Below, piece after piece: positions 25,864 through 34,149 of a stretch of DNA of 64,000 nt. The stretch covers positions 62,001 through 126,000 of the forward strand of contig CAWELJ010000005.1 of assembly GCA_963809825.1 (NCBI GenBank), read 5' to 3'. Below the pieces are notes generated by a model that saw nothing but the letters and a program-made list of their open reading frames with translations, was not told the DNA's origin and made no database searches. The DNA is from Bog-473 sp963809825. GTDB taxonomy: Bacteria > Actinomycetota > Acidimicrobiia > Acidimicrobiales > RAAP-2. Position 1 is the first letter of the stretch, and the number at the start of each line of letters is the position of its first letter. The position numbers were made by a program, and so were the translations under genes.

Positions 25864-26775
25864 CTAGATGAAGCTGAACGGGGGCACGTCGGACCCGATG
25901 CCCTTGAAGAGCTCGCCCTTGGCGGCGATCAGCTCCGCAGGCGACCAGGGCGCGTCGCGGGTGACCTGGCCGGCGGCCTTGAACGCGCTCATGGCGTAGA
26001 TGCTGCCGCCGAACACCACCAGGATCTGCCCGGTGACGTCGGCCGAGGCCGGCGCGGCGAGGAAGGCCACGACGTTGGCGATGTTCTTGGGATCCCAGAC
26101 GTCGAAACCGCCCTCTGCGGTGCTCATGCCGTCGCCGCCGAAGATCGTCTCCGTCATGCGCGTGCGCGCCCGCGGCGCGATCGCGTTGGAAGTGACGCCG
26201 TAGCGGCCGAGCTCGCGGGCCTCGACCCAGGTGAGTGCGGCGATACCCGCCTTGGCGGCCGCATAGTTGGCCTGTCCGGCGTTGCCGAAGAGGCCGGCCT
26301 CCGACGACGTGTTGATGATCCGGCCGGACACGTCCTCTCCCGCCTTGGAGCGGTTGCGCCAGTAGACGGCGGCGTGATGGGTGGCGGCGAAGTGCCCCTT
26401 CAGGTGGACCCGGATCACGTCGTCCCAGTCGGACTCGTCCATGTTGAACGACATCTTGTCGCGCAGGATCCCCGCGTTGTTGACCAGGATGTCGAGCGCT
26501 CCGAAGGTGTCGATGGCCTGGTCGACGACGCTCTTGCCGCCGGACCACGTGCTGATGTCGTCGCCGTTGACGACGGCCTCGCCACCGTTCGCCTCAATGA
26601 GGCCGACGACCTCTTCGGCCGGGTGCACGTCGGCGCCGCCCTCGCCGTGCAGCCCGGCGCCGACGTCGTTGACGACCACCTTGGCACCCTCGGCGGCGAG
26701 CAGGAGGGCCTCTTCGCGCCCGATGCCTCGTCCTGCACCCGTGACCACCGCCACCTTGCCGTCGAGCAGTCCCAT
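25864..26775 (-). CDS. SDR oxidoreductase, multifunctional-enzyme-like (17beta-HSD4/FabG-like) type
   Basis: 303 residues. MGLLDGKVAVVTGAGRGIG holds the cofactor loop, then VVVNDVGAGLHGEGG, NNAGILRDKMSF, IINTSSEAGLFGNAGQ with the catalytic Ser and NYAAAKAGI for YxxxK. The VNDVG loop and long C-terminal extension match the 3-hydroxyacyl-CoA dehydrogenase part of peroxisomal-type multifunctional enzymes, so fatty acyl or steroid side-chain oxidation is likely. ATG 26775 has GGGAGG 7 nt upstream. The longer frame to 26916 enters the glycerate kinase gene and is rejected. Confidence 0.9.
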   Translation of the reverse strand: MGLLDGKVAVVTGAGRGIGREEALLLAAEGAKVVVNDVGAGLHGEGGADVHPAEEVVGLIEANGGEAVVNGDDISTWSGGKSVVDQAIDTFGALDILVNNAGILRDKMSFNMDESDWDDVIRVHLKGHFAATHHAAVYWRNRSKAGEDVSGRIINTSSEAGLFGNAGQANYAAAKAGIAALTWVEARELGRYGVTSNAIAPRARTRMTETIFGGDGMSTAEGGFDVWDPKNIANVVAFLAAPASADVTGQILVVFGGSIYAMSAFKAAGQVTRDAPWSPAELIAAKGELFKGIGSDVPPFSFI

Positions 26776-26906
26776 TGTGATGCCTCCCTGTGCCGTGTCG
26801 TGCGCCGGTGTCCCCTCTGCGCCGGGCGTTGGTGGCCGGGCGGCGGGCCCGGCTGGCGGTGCCCGATGGCTGCCGCGCGGGCCCGCAGTGTGGCCGATGG
26901 GCCCGC

Positions 26907-27932
26907 TCAGGGGCAAAACCGGGCCACCGCCTCGGCGGTGACCTGGCGGATCAGCGCGGCCGTCGCGGCCCGCGCCTCGACGCGCCCGAAGCGCGCCGTC
27001 AGGCTGACGACCTCGAGCCCCTCGGGTGGCGCGACCAGGAGCGCCCTGTCCACGCCGCCGGCGATGCAGAGGACCGGCAACGGCTCGCTCCGGGCGCGTG
27101 CCAGTGCCAGCACGCCTCCGGGCACCTTGCCGTGGAACGAGGGCGGGTCGAGGTGACCCTCACCCGTCACCACCAGGTCGGCAGCCTCCATGCGACCCGC
27201 CAGGGAGACGAGGCCGGCCACGAAGTCGAAACCCGGCTCGATCCGGGCGCCCAGCGCCACGAGGCCACCGGCCAACCCTCCCGCCGCGCCGGCACCGGCC
27301 ACGACCGTCACGTCGACGCCGGTCTCGCGCTCGTAGCGCGCGGCCACCTCGACCAGACGGCGCCCGAGAGCCTCGACCTGTGCCGGTGTGGCGCCCTTCT
27401 GGGGACCGAACACCGAGGCGGCATGGAGGAACGGCGTGGTCACGTCGCACGCCACGACCACCTCAGTCCCCTGCAGCGCCTGCGGTGAACCGACGGCGTC
27501 GAATGCGCCCCGCCCCCCGTCGGTCGTGGCCGAGCCACCGCAGCCGACCACGATGTGGCGAGCCCCTGCGTCGCGGGCCGCCACGAGGAGCTGGCCCACG
27601 CCCGTGGTGTCGGCGCGGACCGGATCGTCACCGCGGGGCCGGGGCAGCAGGCCGCGTCCAGCCGCACGCGACATCTCGACGACCGCCGTCGGGCCGTCGG
27701 TCGACTCGAGCATGCGCCACTCCGCCTCGACCAACCCACCGAGCGGCCCGCTGACGACCGTGGACCGCGGCGTCCCGCCCAGCGCGTCGAGGAGACCCTC
27801 GCCGCCGTCGGACATGGGCACCTCGTCGGCCGTCCAGCCGGCACACCTGGCGGCGTCGGCCGCCGCCGCCGCCGCCTCGGCCGCCGACACCGTTCCTCGG
27901 AATTTGTCCGGCGCGGCGACGAGGTGAGGCAC
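26907..27932 (-). CDS. Glycerate kinase
   Basis: 341 residues of the GlxK/glycerate kinase type 1 family. The N-terminus HLVAAPDKFRGTVSAAEAA and the MSDGGEGLLDAL loop are diagnostic. The central IVVGCGGSATTDGGRGAFDA is the conserved glycine-rich segment; LDPPSFHGKVPGGVLALA lies near the end. It phosphorylates D-glycerate, linking glyoxylate or serine metabolism to glycolysis. GTG 27932 is preferred because TAGCTT lies 7 nt upstream and the frame then matches family starts. It is divergent from the methyltransferase at 27976. Confidence 0.9.
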   Translation of the reverse strand: MPHLVAAPDKFRGTVSAAEAAAAAADAARCAGWTADEVPMSDGGEGLLDALGGTPRSTVVSGPLGGLVEAEWRMLESTDGPTAVVEMSRAAGRGLLPRPRGDDPVRADTTGVGQLLVAARDAGARHIVVGCGGSATTDGGRGAFDAVGSPQALQGTEVVVACDVTTPFLHAASVFGPQKGATPAQVEALGRRLVEVAARYERETGVDVTVVAGAGAAGGLAGGLVALGARIEPGFDFVAGLVSLAGRMEAADLVVTGEGHLDPPSFHGKVPGGVLALARARSEPLPVLCIAGGVDRALLVAPPEGLEVVSLTARFGRVEARAATAALIRQVTAEAVARFCP

Positions 27933-27939
27933 GGGGACG

Positions 27940-27969
27940 AAGCTAGCCAAGGGCGGCACCCGCTAGCTT
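27940..27969. promoter_or_regulatory. Overlapping divergent promoters
   Basis: A minus-strand TAGCTT (27940-27945) precedes glycerate kinase by 7 nt. A plus-strand TAGCTT (27964-27969) precedes the methyltransferase by 6 nt. They are 18 bp apart, so the -35 position of each falls on the -10 of the other and only one polymerase can bind at a time. Confidence 0.5.
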
Positions 27970-27975
27970 GAGGCC

Positions 27976-28902
27976 ATGCCAACGCTGCGCGGCGCGCTGC
28001 GACGCCTGCGCGGCGCCCCGCTCCCCGCTCCGGGATTGGAGCAGTGGCGGGCACTCTCGGGCCGATCGGCCGCCGAGGTCCTCGACCTCGTCTACGAACT
28101 CGTCCTGGCGCGTGAGCCCGACCCGACCGGGGCGCAGAGCTACATCGACGGGATCCGCGACGGCACCATCACGCCGCAGGAGCTCACGGGGTGGACCATC
28201 GCGTCGGGGGAGTGGTGGTCGGTCACCCCCTTCACGGGTCTCGGGCAGTCCCTGCACCTCAGCCGGATGATGTTCGTCCGCTCGCTCCCGCCCGCTTCCC
28301 GCATCCTCGACCTCGGCGGTACGGCGCTGGGCAACCCGACCGGCGCCCTGGTGCTGATGGGCTACCCCTACCCGTTCGAGGAGCTCGTGGTGATCGATCT
28401 GCCCTCGGAGGAGCGCAACGAGCTCTATCGGGAGGACACCGCGCACGAGGTCACGCAGACCGCACTCGGGCCGGTGCGCTACCGCTACCACTCCATGGTG
28501 GACCTGTCGGGCTACCCCGACGACTCCGTCGACCTCGTCTACAGCGGCCAGTCGATTGAGCACGTGCCGCCCGATCTTGCCGCCGCGGTGCTCTCCGAGG
28601 TGCACCGGGTGCTCCGGCCGGGTGCGTTCCTGGCCATCGACACGCCGAACGCCCGGGTGACCCGGCTGCAGCAGCCCGAGTTCATCGACCCCGACCACGA
28701 GCACGAGTACACCGATGCCGAGATGCGGACGCTCCTCACCGGGGCTGGTTTCGAGGTGGCCGGGGCCTGGGGCTTGAACCACGCCGGGCCGAGCCTGGCC
28801 GCCGGGCGATTCGATGCGGACCAGGTGGCGACCGCACGAGGCATGTTCCACCGGATCGAGGACTGCTACCTGCTGGCGTACCTGTGCGCGGTGCCGGCCT
28901 GA
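27976..28902 (+). CDS. SAM-dependent methyltransferase with DUF4214-like N-terminus
   Basis: 308 residues. Residues 25-75 resemble a DUF4214 module (YELVLAREPDPTGAQSYIDG). The methyltransferase core follows: motif I SRILDLGGTALGNPTGALV, the VDLVYSGQSIEHVPPDLAA segment of motifs II/III, and LSEVHRVLRPGAFLAIDTP. Such fusions are common in surface-glycan loci, where they may methylate the end of a sugar chain. The ATG lies 6 nt after a TAGCTT -10. It is the left edge of the glycopolymer region. Confidence 0.82.
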   Translation: MPTLRGALRRLRGAPLPAPGLEQWRALSGRSAAEVLDLVYELVLAREPDPTGAQSYIDGIRDGTITPQELTGWTIASGEWWSVTPFTGLGQSLHLSRMMFVRSLPPASRILDLGGTALGNPTGALVLMGYPYPFEELVVIDLPSEERNELYREDTAHEVTQTALGPVRYRYHSMVDLSGYPDDSVDLVYSGQSIEHVPPDLAAAVLSEVHRVLRPGAFLAIDTPNARVTRLQQPEFIDPDHEHEYTDAEMRTLLTGAGFEVAGAWGLNHAGPSLAAGRFDADQVATARGMFHRIEDCYLLAYLCAVPA

Positions 28903-28920
28903 CCCGCCCGTGCGGCGGGT
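28902..28920 (+). terminator. Terminator-like hairpin after the methyltransferase
   Basis: ACCCGCC (28902-28908) pairs with GGCGGGT (28914-28920) around a 5-nt loop immediately after the stop codon. Confidence 0.45.
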
Positions 28921-28934
28921 GGGCGGTGGGCGAG

Positions 28935-29021
<87 letters not shown>

Positions 29022-29086
29022 GGTCCCGCAGTGCGGGTGAACTGGGAGTGTACGGCCATGTGCCTACGGCTGCCTGCTGCGGCCAC

Positions 29087-29092
29087 TAGCCT
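29087..29092 (+). promoter_or_regulatory. -10 element of clpP
   Basis: TAGCCT lies 7 nt before the ATG at 29100; predicts a leaderless clpP transcript. Confidence 0.5.
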
Positions 29093-29099
29093 CGTGGCC

Positions 29100-29717
29100 A
29101 TGGCCAATGCATCTGAAACCCCCCTCATCACGGCCGCCGGGGCCGACCTGGACTCCGCGGGTCGCGTCTTCCAGCAGCTCCTCAAGGAGCGCATCGTCTT
29201 CATCGGGAGCGCGATCGACCAGGTCACGGCCAACCTCGTGTGTGCCCAGCTCGTCCTCTTAGAGGCCGAGGACCCCGACAAGGACATTTCGCTGTACATC
29301 AACTCCCCGGGCGGCTCGGTCACCGACGGCCTCGCCATCTACGACACCATGCAGTACGTGCAGCCCGACGTCTCCACCATCTGCGTCGGCCTCGCCGCCA
29401 GCATGGGCCAGTTCCTCCTGTGCGCCGGGGCTCCCGGGAAGCGCTACGCCCTCCCGCACTCCCGCATCCTGATGCACCAACCTTCGGGCTCCATGCAGGG
29501 CCAGGCGGCCGACATCGCGATCCAGGCCGAGCAGATCATCTACCTCAAGCGGATGATGGCCGAGCGCATCGCCTTCCACACCGGGCAGCCGCTCGAGCGG
29601 ATCGAGACGGACTCGGACCGCGACCGCTGGTTCACCGCCGACGAGGCCTGCGAGTACGGCTTCATCGACAAGGTGATCGACCGGTCGACGGCCACGGCTT
29701 CGGCAGGGAAAAAATAG
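29100..29717 (+). CDS. clpP: ATP-dependent Clp protease proteolytic subunit
   Basis: 205 residues, the normal length. The catalytic triad is visible: Ser101 in GLAASMGQFLL, His126 in RILMHQPSG and an Asp near 173-175 in ETDSDRDRWF. NSPGGSVTDGLAIYDTM is the conserved substrate-binding strand. It forms the barrel protease that works with ClpX or ClpC. ATG 29100 is set by TAGCCT 7 nt upstream; a longer frame from 29031 lies in intergenic DNA. It is followed after 2 bp by the ABC permease gene, an unusual neighbour, and may be co-transcribed with it. Confidence 0.96.
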   Translation: MANASETPLITAAGADLDSAGRVFQQLLKERIVFIGSAIDQVTANLVCAQLVLLEAEDPDKDISLYINSPGGSVTDGLAIYDTMQYVQPDVSTICVGLAASMGQFLLCAGAPGKRYALPHSRILMHQPSGSMQGQAADIAIQAEQIIYLKRMMAERIAFHTGQPLERIETDSDRDRWFTADEACEYGFIDKVIDRSTATASAGKK

Positions 29718-29719
29718 GC

Positions 29720-30736
29720 GTGGCTCTGGACGTCCCGGCCTCCTCGTCGGACGCAGACCAGGGACTCGAAGAGGCCGCCGAAGAAGTTCGGGTGGCGGAC
29801 AACTCGCCGATGGCGGCCGAGGTGGCCGGAGTCAGCGAGCGCGCCATGCGACGCGGCTCGGTCACCCGTGTCGTCACGCCGACCATCAGCGTGCGCAAGC
29901 GGCTGCACGAGATCTGGCTGTCGCGCGAGCTGCTGATCTACCTCGTCCGCACCGAGATCAAGGTCAAGTACAAGAACTCGGCGCTCGGACTCGTCTGGTC
30001 GTTGATTGCGCCGGCGATGACGCTGGTCATCTACTTCTTCGTGTTCAACGTCGTCCTCGGCCAGAAGATGCCGAACTTCGTGATCTACCTCATGGCCGGG
30101 CTCCTGTTGTGGAACCTCTTCTCGCTGGGTGTCCTCACCGGCACCGGCGTCGTGGTGAACAACGCAGGCATCGTCAAGAAGGTGTCGTTCCCCCGCGAGA
30201 TCCTGGCCCTGGCCGCCGTCGGGTCGGCCTGCGTGTTCTTCCTCTTCCAGTCCGTGGTCATGGTGATCTTCATGGTCCTGCTGAACAACCCGCCGGACGT
30301 GGAATATCTCCCGCTCCTCTTCCTGGCGCTCGTCGCTGGGGTGATCCTGGCCTCGGGCCTGGGCATCCTGTTGTCGTCGGTCAACGTCTACCTGCGCGAC
30401 ACGCAGCACCTGATTGAAGTGGTCCTCACGGCCTGGTTCTGGGCCTGCCCGATCGTGTACCCGTACTGGACGATCGAGAAGAAGCTGGGGCCGCACGGGC
30501 TCACGTGGGTGTACTTCCTCAACCCCGTGACTCCGCTCGTGCTGACGTTCCAGCGCTGCCTCTACGCACACCCGTCCTATACCCTCGACGGCGTCACCAC
30601 CCAGGTCCTCCCCACGCAGGGCTACCTGTGGTACACCGCCCTGGTCCTCGGCGTGCTCTTCCTCTCCATCTGCCTCTTCGTCGTCGCCCTCGCCGTCTTC
30701 GGCCGCCTCGAGGGCAATTTCGCCGAGGAGCTCTGA
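29720..30736 (+). CDS. wzm: ABC-2 type polysaccharide export permease (Wzm/TagG-like)
   Basis: 338 residues. A cytoplasmic N-terminus of about 75 residues is followed by six transmembrane helices. LLIYLVRTEIKVKYKNSALG and LGLVWSLIAPAMTLVIYFF are the amphipathic interface helix and first membrane helix of this family. The loop between helices 1 and 2 has KKVSFPREILALAAV, also diagnostic. It exports a lipid-linked glycan across the membrane together with the ATPase 4 bp downstream. The GTG 2 bp after the clpP stop is the likely start; ATG at 29811 is an alternative. Confidence 0.9.
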   Translation: MALDVPASSSDADQGLEEAAEEVRVADNSPMAAEVAGVSERAMRRGSVTRVVTPTISVRKRLHEIWLSRELLIYLVRTEIKVKYKNSALGLVWSLIAPAMTLVIYFFVFNVVLGQKMPNFVIYLMAGLLLWNLFSLGVLTGTGVVVNNAGIVKKVSFPREILALAAVGSACVFFLFQSVVMVIFMVLLNNPPDVEYLPLLFLALVAGVILASGLGILLSSVNVYLRDTQHLIEVVLTAWFWACPIVYPYWTIEKKLGPHGLTWVYFLNPVTPLVLTFQRCLYAHPSYTLDGVTTQVLPTQGYLWYTALVLGVLFLSICLFVVALAVFGRLEGNFAEEL

Positions 30737-30740
30737 TCGG

Positions 30741-32021
30741 GTGAGCGACTTCGCCGTCGACGTCCGCAACATCTCCAAGCGGTTCCGCCTGGCCCACGGC
30801 CAGTACAACTCGCTCAAGGAGCGCATCATCCATGGCGGCAAGCGCCAGAACGTCGAGGACTTCTGGGCGCTCAACGAGGTGTCCCTCACGGTGCAGGAGG
30901 GCCAGACCGTCGGTATCCTCGGCCGGAACGGCTCGGGCAAGTCGACCCTGCTCAAGTGCATCTGCGGCATCCTGCAGCCCACGACCGGCGAAGTGGCCGT
31001 CCGGGGCCGGCTGGCCGGCCTCCTCGAGCTCGGTGCCGGCTTCCAGCAGGACCTGACCGGGCGGGAGAACATCTACCTGAACGGCTCGCTGCTCGGCATG
31101 TCCAAGCGCGACGTGGACCGGGTCTTCGACGCCATCGTGGACTTCTCCGAGCTCGAGGAGTTCATCGACGGTCCCGTCAAGTTCTATTCCTCGGGCATGT
31201 ACGTTCGTCTCGGCTTCGCCGTGGCCGTGCACATGGATCCCGACGTGCTGGTGGTCGACGAGGTGCTCGCGGTGGGGGACGAGCGCTTCCAGCGCAAGTG
31301 CATCGACCGGGTGAACCTGTTCCAGCGGGAGGGGCGGACGATCCTCCTGGTGACGCACTCGGCCGACACGGTGCGCAGCATCTGTGACCGCGGGGTAGTG
31401 CTCAGCCACGGACGGCTCATCGCCGAAGGCGAGCCGGGCGAGGCGACCCGGATCTTCCGAGAGGGCCTCATGGCGGAGGGCGCCGGCATGTCGATCGCCG
31501 ACCCGGCCCTGGTGGCGGTGCCGGCCACACCGCCGTCGGGGAGCACCGACGACCTGCCCGACGCCGAGCGCCCGGTCCGCTTCCGCTCGGTGCACCGCGT
31601 CTTCTCGGGTGACAACTCGGTGCCGTACATGTGCACCGGCGACGACCTCACCATCCGGGTGGAGTTTGAGGCGCTCTACCCGACGGCGGACGTCGTGTTC
31701 TCGCTCGAGGTCCGTGATCCCGACGGCACCATGCTGACCCGCACCGACACCTCCATCATCGGCATGCCGATCGACGCCCCGCGCGGGACCAGCGTCATGC
31801 ATTTCGGGATCGTCCAGGTGCCGCTGCTCGACGGCTCGTACTCCTTCGCCCTCGGGATCCAGAGCCGGGGCGGTGTCCTCTACGACTGGCTCGAGAATGC
31901 GGGGACCTTCGAGGTGATGAACCCGGGCAAGGTGAGCGGCACGCTCCGGCTGAACGTGCATGCGGCGCTGATCTCGACCGAGAGCGACGTCGACGCCTCC
32001 GCCATGGCACAGAACCTCTGA
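30741..32021 (+). CDS. wzt: ABC transporter ATPase with C-terminal glycan-binding domain (Wzt-like)
   Basis: 426 residues. Residues 1-245 form the nucleotide-binding domain: Walker A GRNGSGKST (61-69), the degenerate signature KFYSSGMYVRLGFAVAV, and Walker B DPDVLVVDEVLAVGD. A linker leads to a C-terminal beta-sandwich (about 280-426) with VRFRSVHRVFSGDNSVPYM and NAGTFEVMNPGKVSG, as in Wzt proteins that recognise a capped or methylated end of the glycan. The neighbouring methyltransferases may make that cap. It pairs with the permease upstream. GTG start 4 bp after the permease stop. Confidence 0.92.
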   Translation: MSDFAVDVRNISKRFRLAHGQYNSLKERIIHGGKRQNVEDFWALNEVSLTVQEGQTVGILGRNGSGKSTLLKCICGILQPTTGEVAVRGRLAGLLELGAGFQQDLTGRENIYLNGSLLGMSKRDVDRVFDAIVDFSELEEFIDGPVKFYSSGMYVRLGFAVAVHMDPDVLVVDEVLAVGDERFQRKCIDRVNLFQREGRTILLVTHSADTVRSICDRGVVLSHGRLIAEGEPGEATRIFREGLMAEGAGMSIADPALVAVPATPPSGSTDDLPDAERPVRFRSVHRVFSGDNSVPYMCTGDDLTIRVEFEALYPTADVVFSLEVRDPDGTMLTRTDTSIIGMPIDAPRGTSVMHFGIVQVPLLDGSYSFALGIQSRGGVLYDWLENAGTFEVMNPGKVSGTLRLNVHAALISTESDVDASAMAQNL

Positions 32022-32035
32022 GCGAGACTCGAACC

Positions 32036-33049
32036 ATGAGCGACTCCGAGACGACGGTGCCGGGCGACCCCCAGGCCTACGTGGACCAGGTCATGGCGGA
32101 GATCGCCGCGGAGGTGCGGCTGCGCCGCGCCTCGGGCGACCTGCCCCCGAAGCTCGAGCGCGAGCTCGACGAGCTCTTCCTCGCCCATTCCCCGGTCGCC
32201 GGGCGTGGCGGCGACCTGGGCGAGGCCCTGCGGATGGTCGATGCCGCCACGTTCATCGACCCGGTCGTGCCGGTCGAGTCCGAGCGTGCCGCCGGTGCGG
32301 CGGTCAAGAAGGGGATGCGCTCGCTGCTTCTTTGGTATGTCGGGTGGGTCACCCACCAGATGAGCCAGTCGGCGTCCGCGGTGAGCCGTGCCCTCCACAT
32401 CGTCGACGAACGCCTGCAGGAGCTCGAGCGGCAGGTGGAGGTCCAGCGCGTTCCGGGCGCCGGGGTCGTCGACTTCCCCGCACTGCACCGGCCGGACGCG
32501 TGGTGGGTCGACCCCGCCGTCGACGCCCTCTCCAAGGCCCCGGGCCGCGTTCTCCACGCCGCCTGCGGCGACGGGTGGCTGGTGCGCCGTCTGGTGGGGG
32601 CCGGTGGCGACGCCTACGGCGTCGATCCCCGCTCCGACGTGGTCGGCGGGGCGGAACTCGGTACCGTGGACCTGCGTGACGAGAAGGTCGAGGAGCACCT
32701 GCGAGCGGTCGCCCCGGCCGGGCTGGGCGGAGTCGTGCTGAGCGGCGTGGTCGACGGGATGGCCGGAGGCGAGCGTGCCCAGCTGCTGTCGCTGGTCGCC
32801 GACCGGCTCGCCCCAGGTGGGATCCTCGTCGTCCACTCGGTGGGCCGCGACGCCTGGGGGGCGGACGGCGCGCCCAGCGAGGCCGACCTGGCGCCGGGAC
32901 GGCCGCTGCGGCCCGACACGTGGACGGCGCTCCTCGAGGACGGTGGCTACGAGTCCGTCGTCGCCCGGGACGGCCCCGGCGGGCAGGACTTCCTGGTGTG
33001 CGCGATCCGCACCAGCGTCACCGCGCCGTACTCGTCGACCCAACGGTGA
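32036..33049 (+). CDS. Methyltransferase-like protein with N-terminal helical region
   Basis: 337 residues. The first 150 residues are charged and helical, with a likely coiled coil near VSRALHIVDERLQELERQVE. The second half is a Rossmann-type methyltransferase core: GRVLHAACGDGWLVRRLVG as motif I, AYGVDPRSDV, VVLSGVVDGMAGGERAQLL and RLAPGGILVVHSVGR. It is a paralogue of the protein at 42457 with the same order of parts. A role in capping or methylating the exported glycan is inferred. It overlaps the following glycosyltransferase by 4 nt (GTGA). Confidence 0.75.
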   Translation: MSDSETTVPGDPQAYVDQVMAEIAAEVRLRRASGDLPPKLERELDELFLAHSPVAGRGGDLGEALRMVDAATFIDPVVPVESERAAGAAVKKGMRSLLLWYVGWVTHQMSQSASAVSRALHIVDERLQELERQVEVQRVPGAGVVDFPALHRPDAWWVDPAVDALSKAPGRVLHAACGDGWLVRRLVGAGGDAYGVDPRSDVVGGAELGTVDLRDEKVEEHLRAVAPAGLGGVVLSGVVDGMAGGERAQLLSLVADRLAPGGILVVHSVGRDAWGADGAPSEADLAPGRPLRPDTWTALLEDGGYESVVARDGPGGQDFLVCAIRTSVTAPYSSTQR

Positions 33050-34149
33050 CTGCCGCCGCCGGGAGGGCGGTGGCCGTCCACCAGTTCATCGCGACCCTCA
33101 ACCCGCACGACGCGACGGGAACGCACACCCTCAAGCTGCGCGACGTCCTGCGCCAGGCCGGGTGGCGGTCCGAGATCTTCGCGGAGGCCATCCACGACGA
33201 CCTGGCCGCCGAGGCCTACAAGCACTGGATGTACCCCGAGCACGCCGCCGAGGGCGATGTGGCCCTCTACCAATTCACGACGTCCTCGGCGGTCGCGGGC
33301 TTCCTGGCCGAGCGCGGGCTGCCGCTGATCCTCGATTTTCACAACTTCACCGGGCCGGAGTACTTCGCCGGCTGGGAGCCGGACAGCGTGCGCCGCGCCA
33401 CCCTCGCCACAGAGGAGCTGGCGCTGCTGGCCCCGCACGCGCTGCTCGGGCTCGCCAAGAGCCCGTTCAGCGAGCACGAGCTCCGCCGGGCCGGGTGCCG
33501 GCGCACGGCGGTGGTGCCGGTGCTGGCCGACTACGGGCGGGTCACGTCGTCCCCGGACCCGCGCGTCGCGGCGGAGCTCGAGCAGCTGGCCGCGGGCGGC
33601 GGGTCGGACATCCTCTTCGTCGGGCGGATCGTGCCGTCGAAGGCGCAGCACGAGCTCGTCAAGGCACTGTGGGCGTACCGCCGCCTCTACGACCCGCTCG
33701 CCCGGCTGCACCTGGTCGGTGGAACGTCAAGCTACGAGTACAACAAGGCGCTGCAGGCCTATGTCGACGACCTCGGGCTGTCGAGTGCCGTCCGGCTGAC
33801 CGGCGAGGTGTCCGATGCGTCGCTCGCCGCCCATTTCAGCGCCGCCGACGTCTATCTCTCCCTGTCGGCCCACGAGGGGTTCGGGGTGCCATTGGTGGAG
33901 GCCATGGTCGCCGGGGTCCCGGTGGTGACCCGCGGCGCCGGCGCCGTCGCCGAGACCGTGGCCGACGCGGCGCTGGTCCTGGCGGCCGCCGATCCCGCCT
34001 ACGTGGCCGCCGCGCTCCACCGGGCCTGCACGGATGTGCGCCTGCGCGCCACCCTGACCGCCTCGGGCCGGCGACGGGCCGCCGAACTGGCCGGCGGCGC
34101 GCCGGCCGCAGCCATCGTCGACGCCGTGGCCGCGGTGGTGACCCGGTGA
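33046..34149 (+). CDS. Glycosyltransferase family 4
   Basis: 367 residues, GT-B fold. The N-terminal domain carries NPHDATGTHTLKLRDVL, a signature shared with three other GT4 genes in this window, and DFHNFTGPEYFAGWEP. The C-terminal nucleotide-sugar domain shows SDILFVGRIVPSKAQHELVK and the E-x7-E motif in HEGFGVPLVEAMVAGVPVV. A retaining glycosyltransferase is expected; sugar and acceptor are unknown. Its GTG overlaps the upstream stop by 4 nt, and its own stop overlaps the next start the same way, so the genes are a coupled operon. Confidence 0.9.
   Translation: MTAAAGRAVAVHQFIATLNPHDATGTHTLKLRDVLRQAGWRSEIFAEAIHDDLAAEAYKHWMYPEHAAEGDVALYQFTTSSAVAGFLAERGLPLILDFHNFTGPEYFAGWEPDSVRRATLATEELALLAPHALLGLAKSPFSEHELRRAGCRRTAVVPVLADYGRVTSSPDPRVAAELEQLAAGGGSDILFVGRIVPSKAQHELVKALWAYRRLYDPLARLHLVGGTSSYEYNKALQAYVDDLGLSSAVRLTGEVSDASLAAHFSAADVYLSLSAHEGFGVPLVEAMVAGVPVVTRGAGAVAETVADAALVLAAADPAYVAAALHRACTDVRLRATLTASGRRRAAELAGGAPAAAIVDAVAAVVTR

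Noticed and set aside
23554..27156. A 1200-codon open frame on the plus strand
   Set aside because: It lies antisense to DUF2079, PIG-V-like, SDR and glycerate kinase genes with clear motifs; long antisense frames are common at this GC content.
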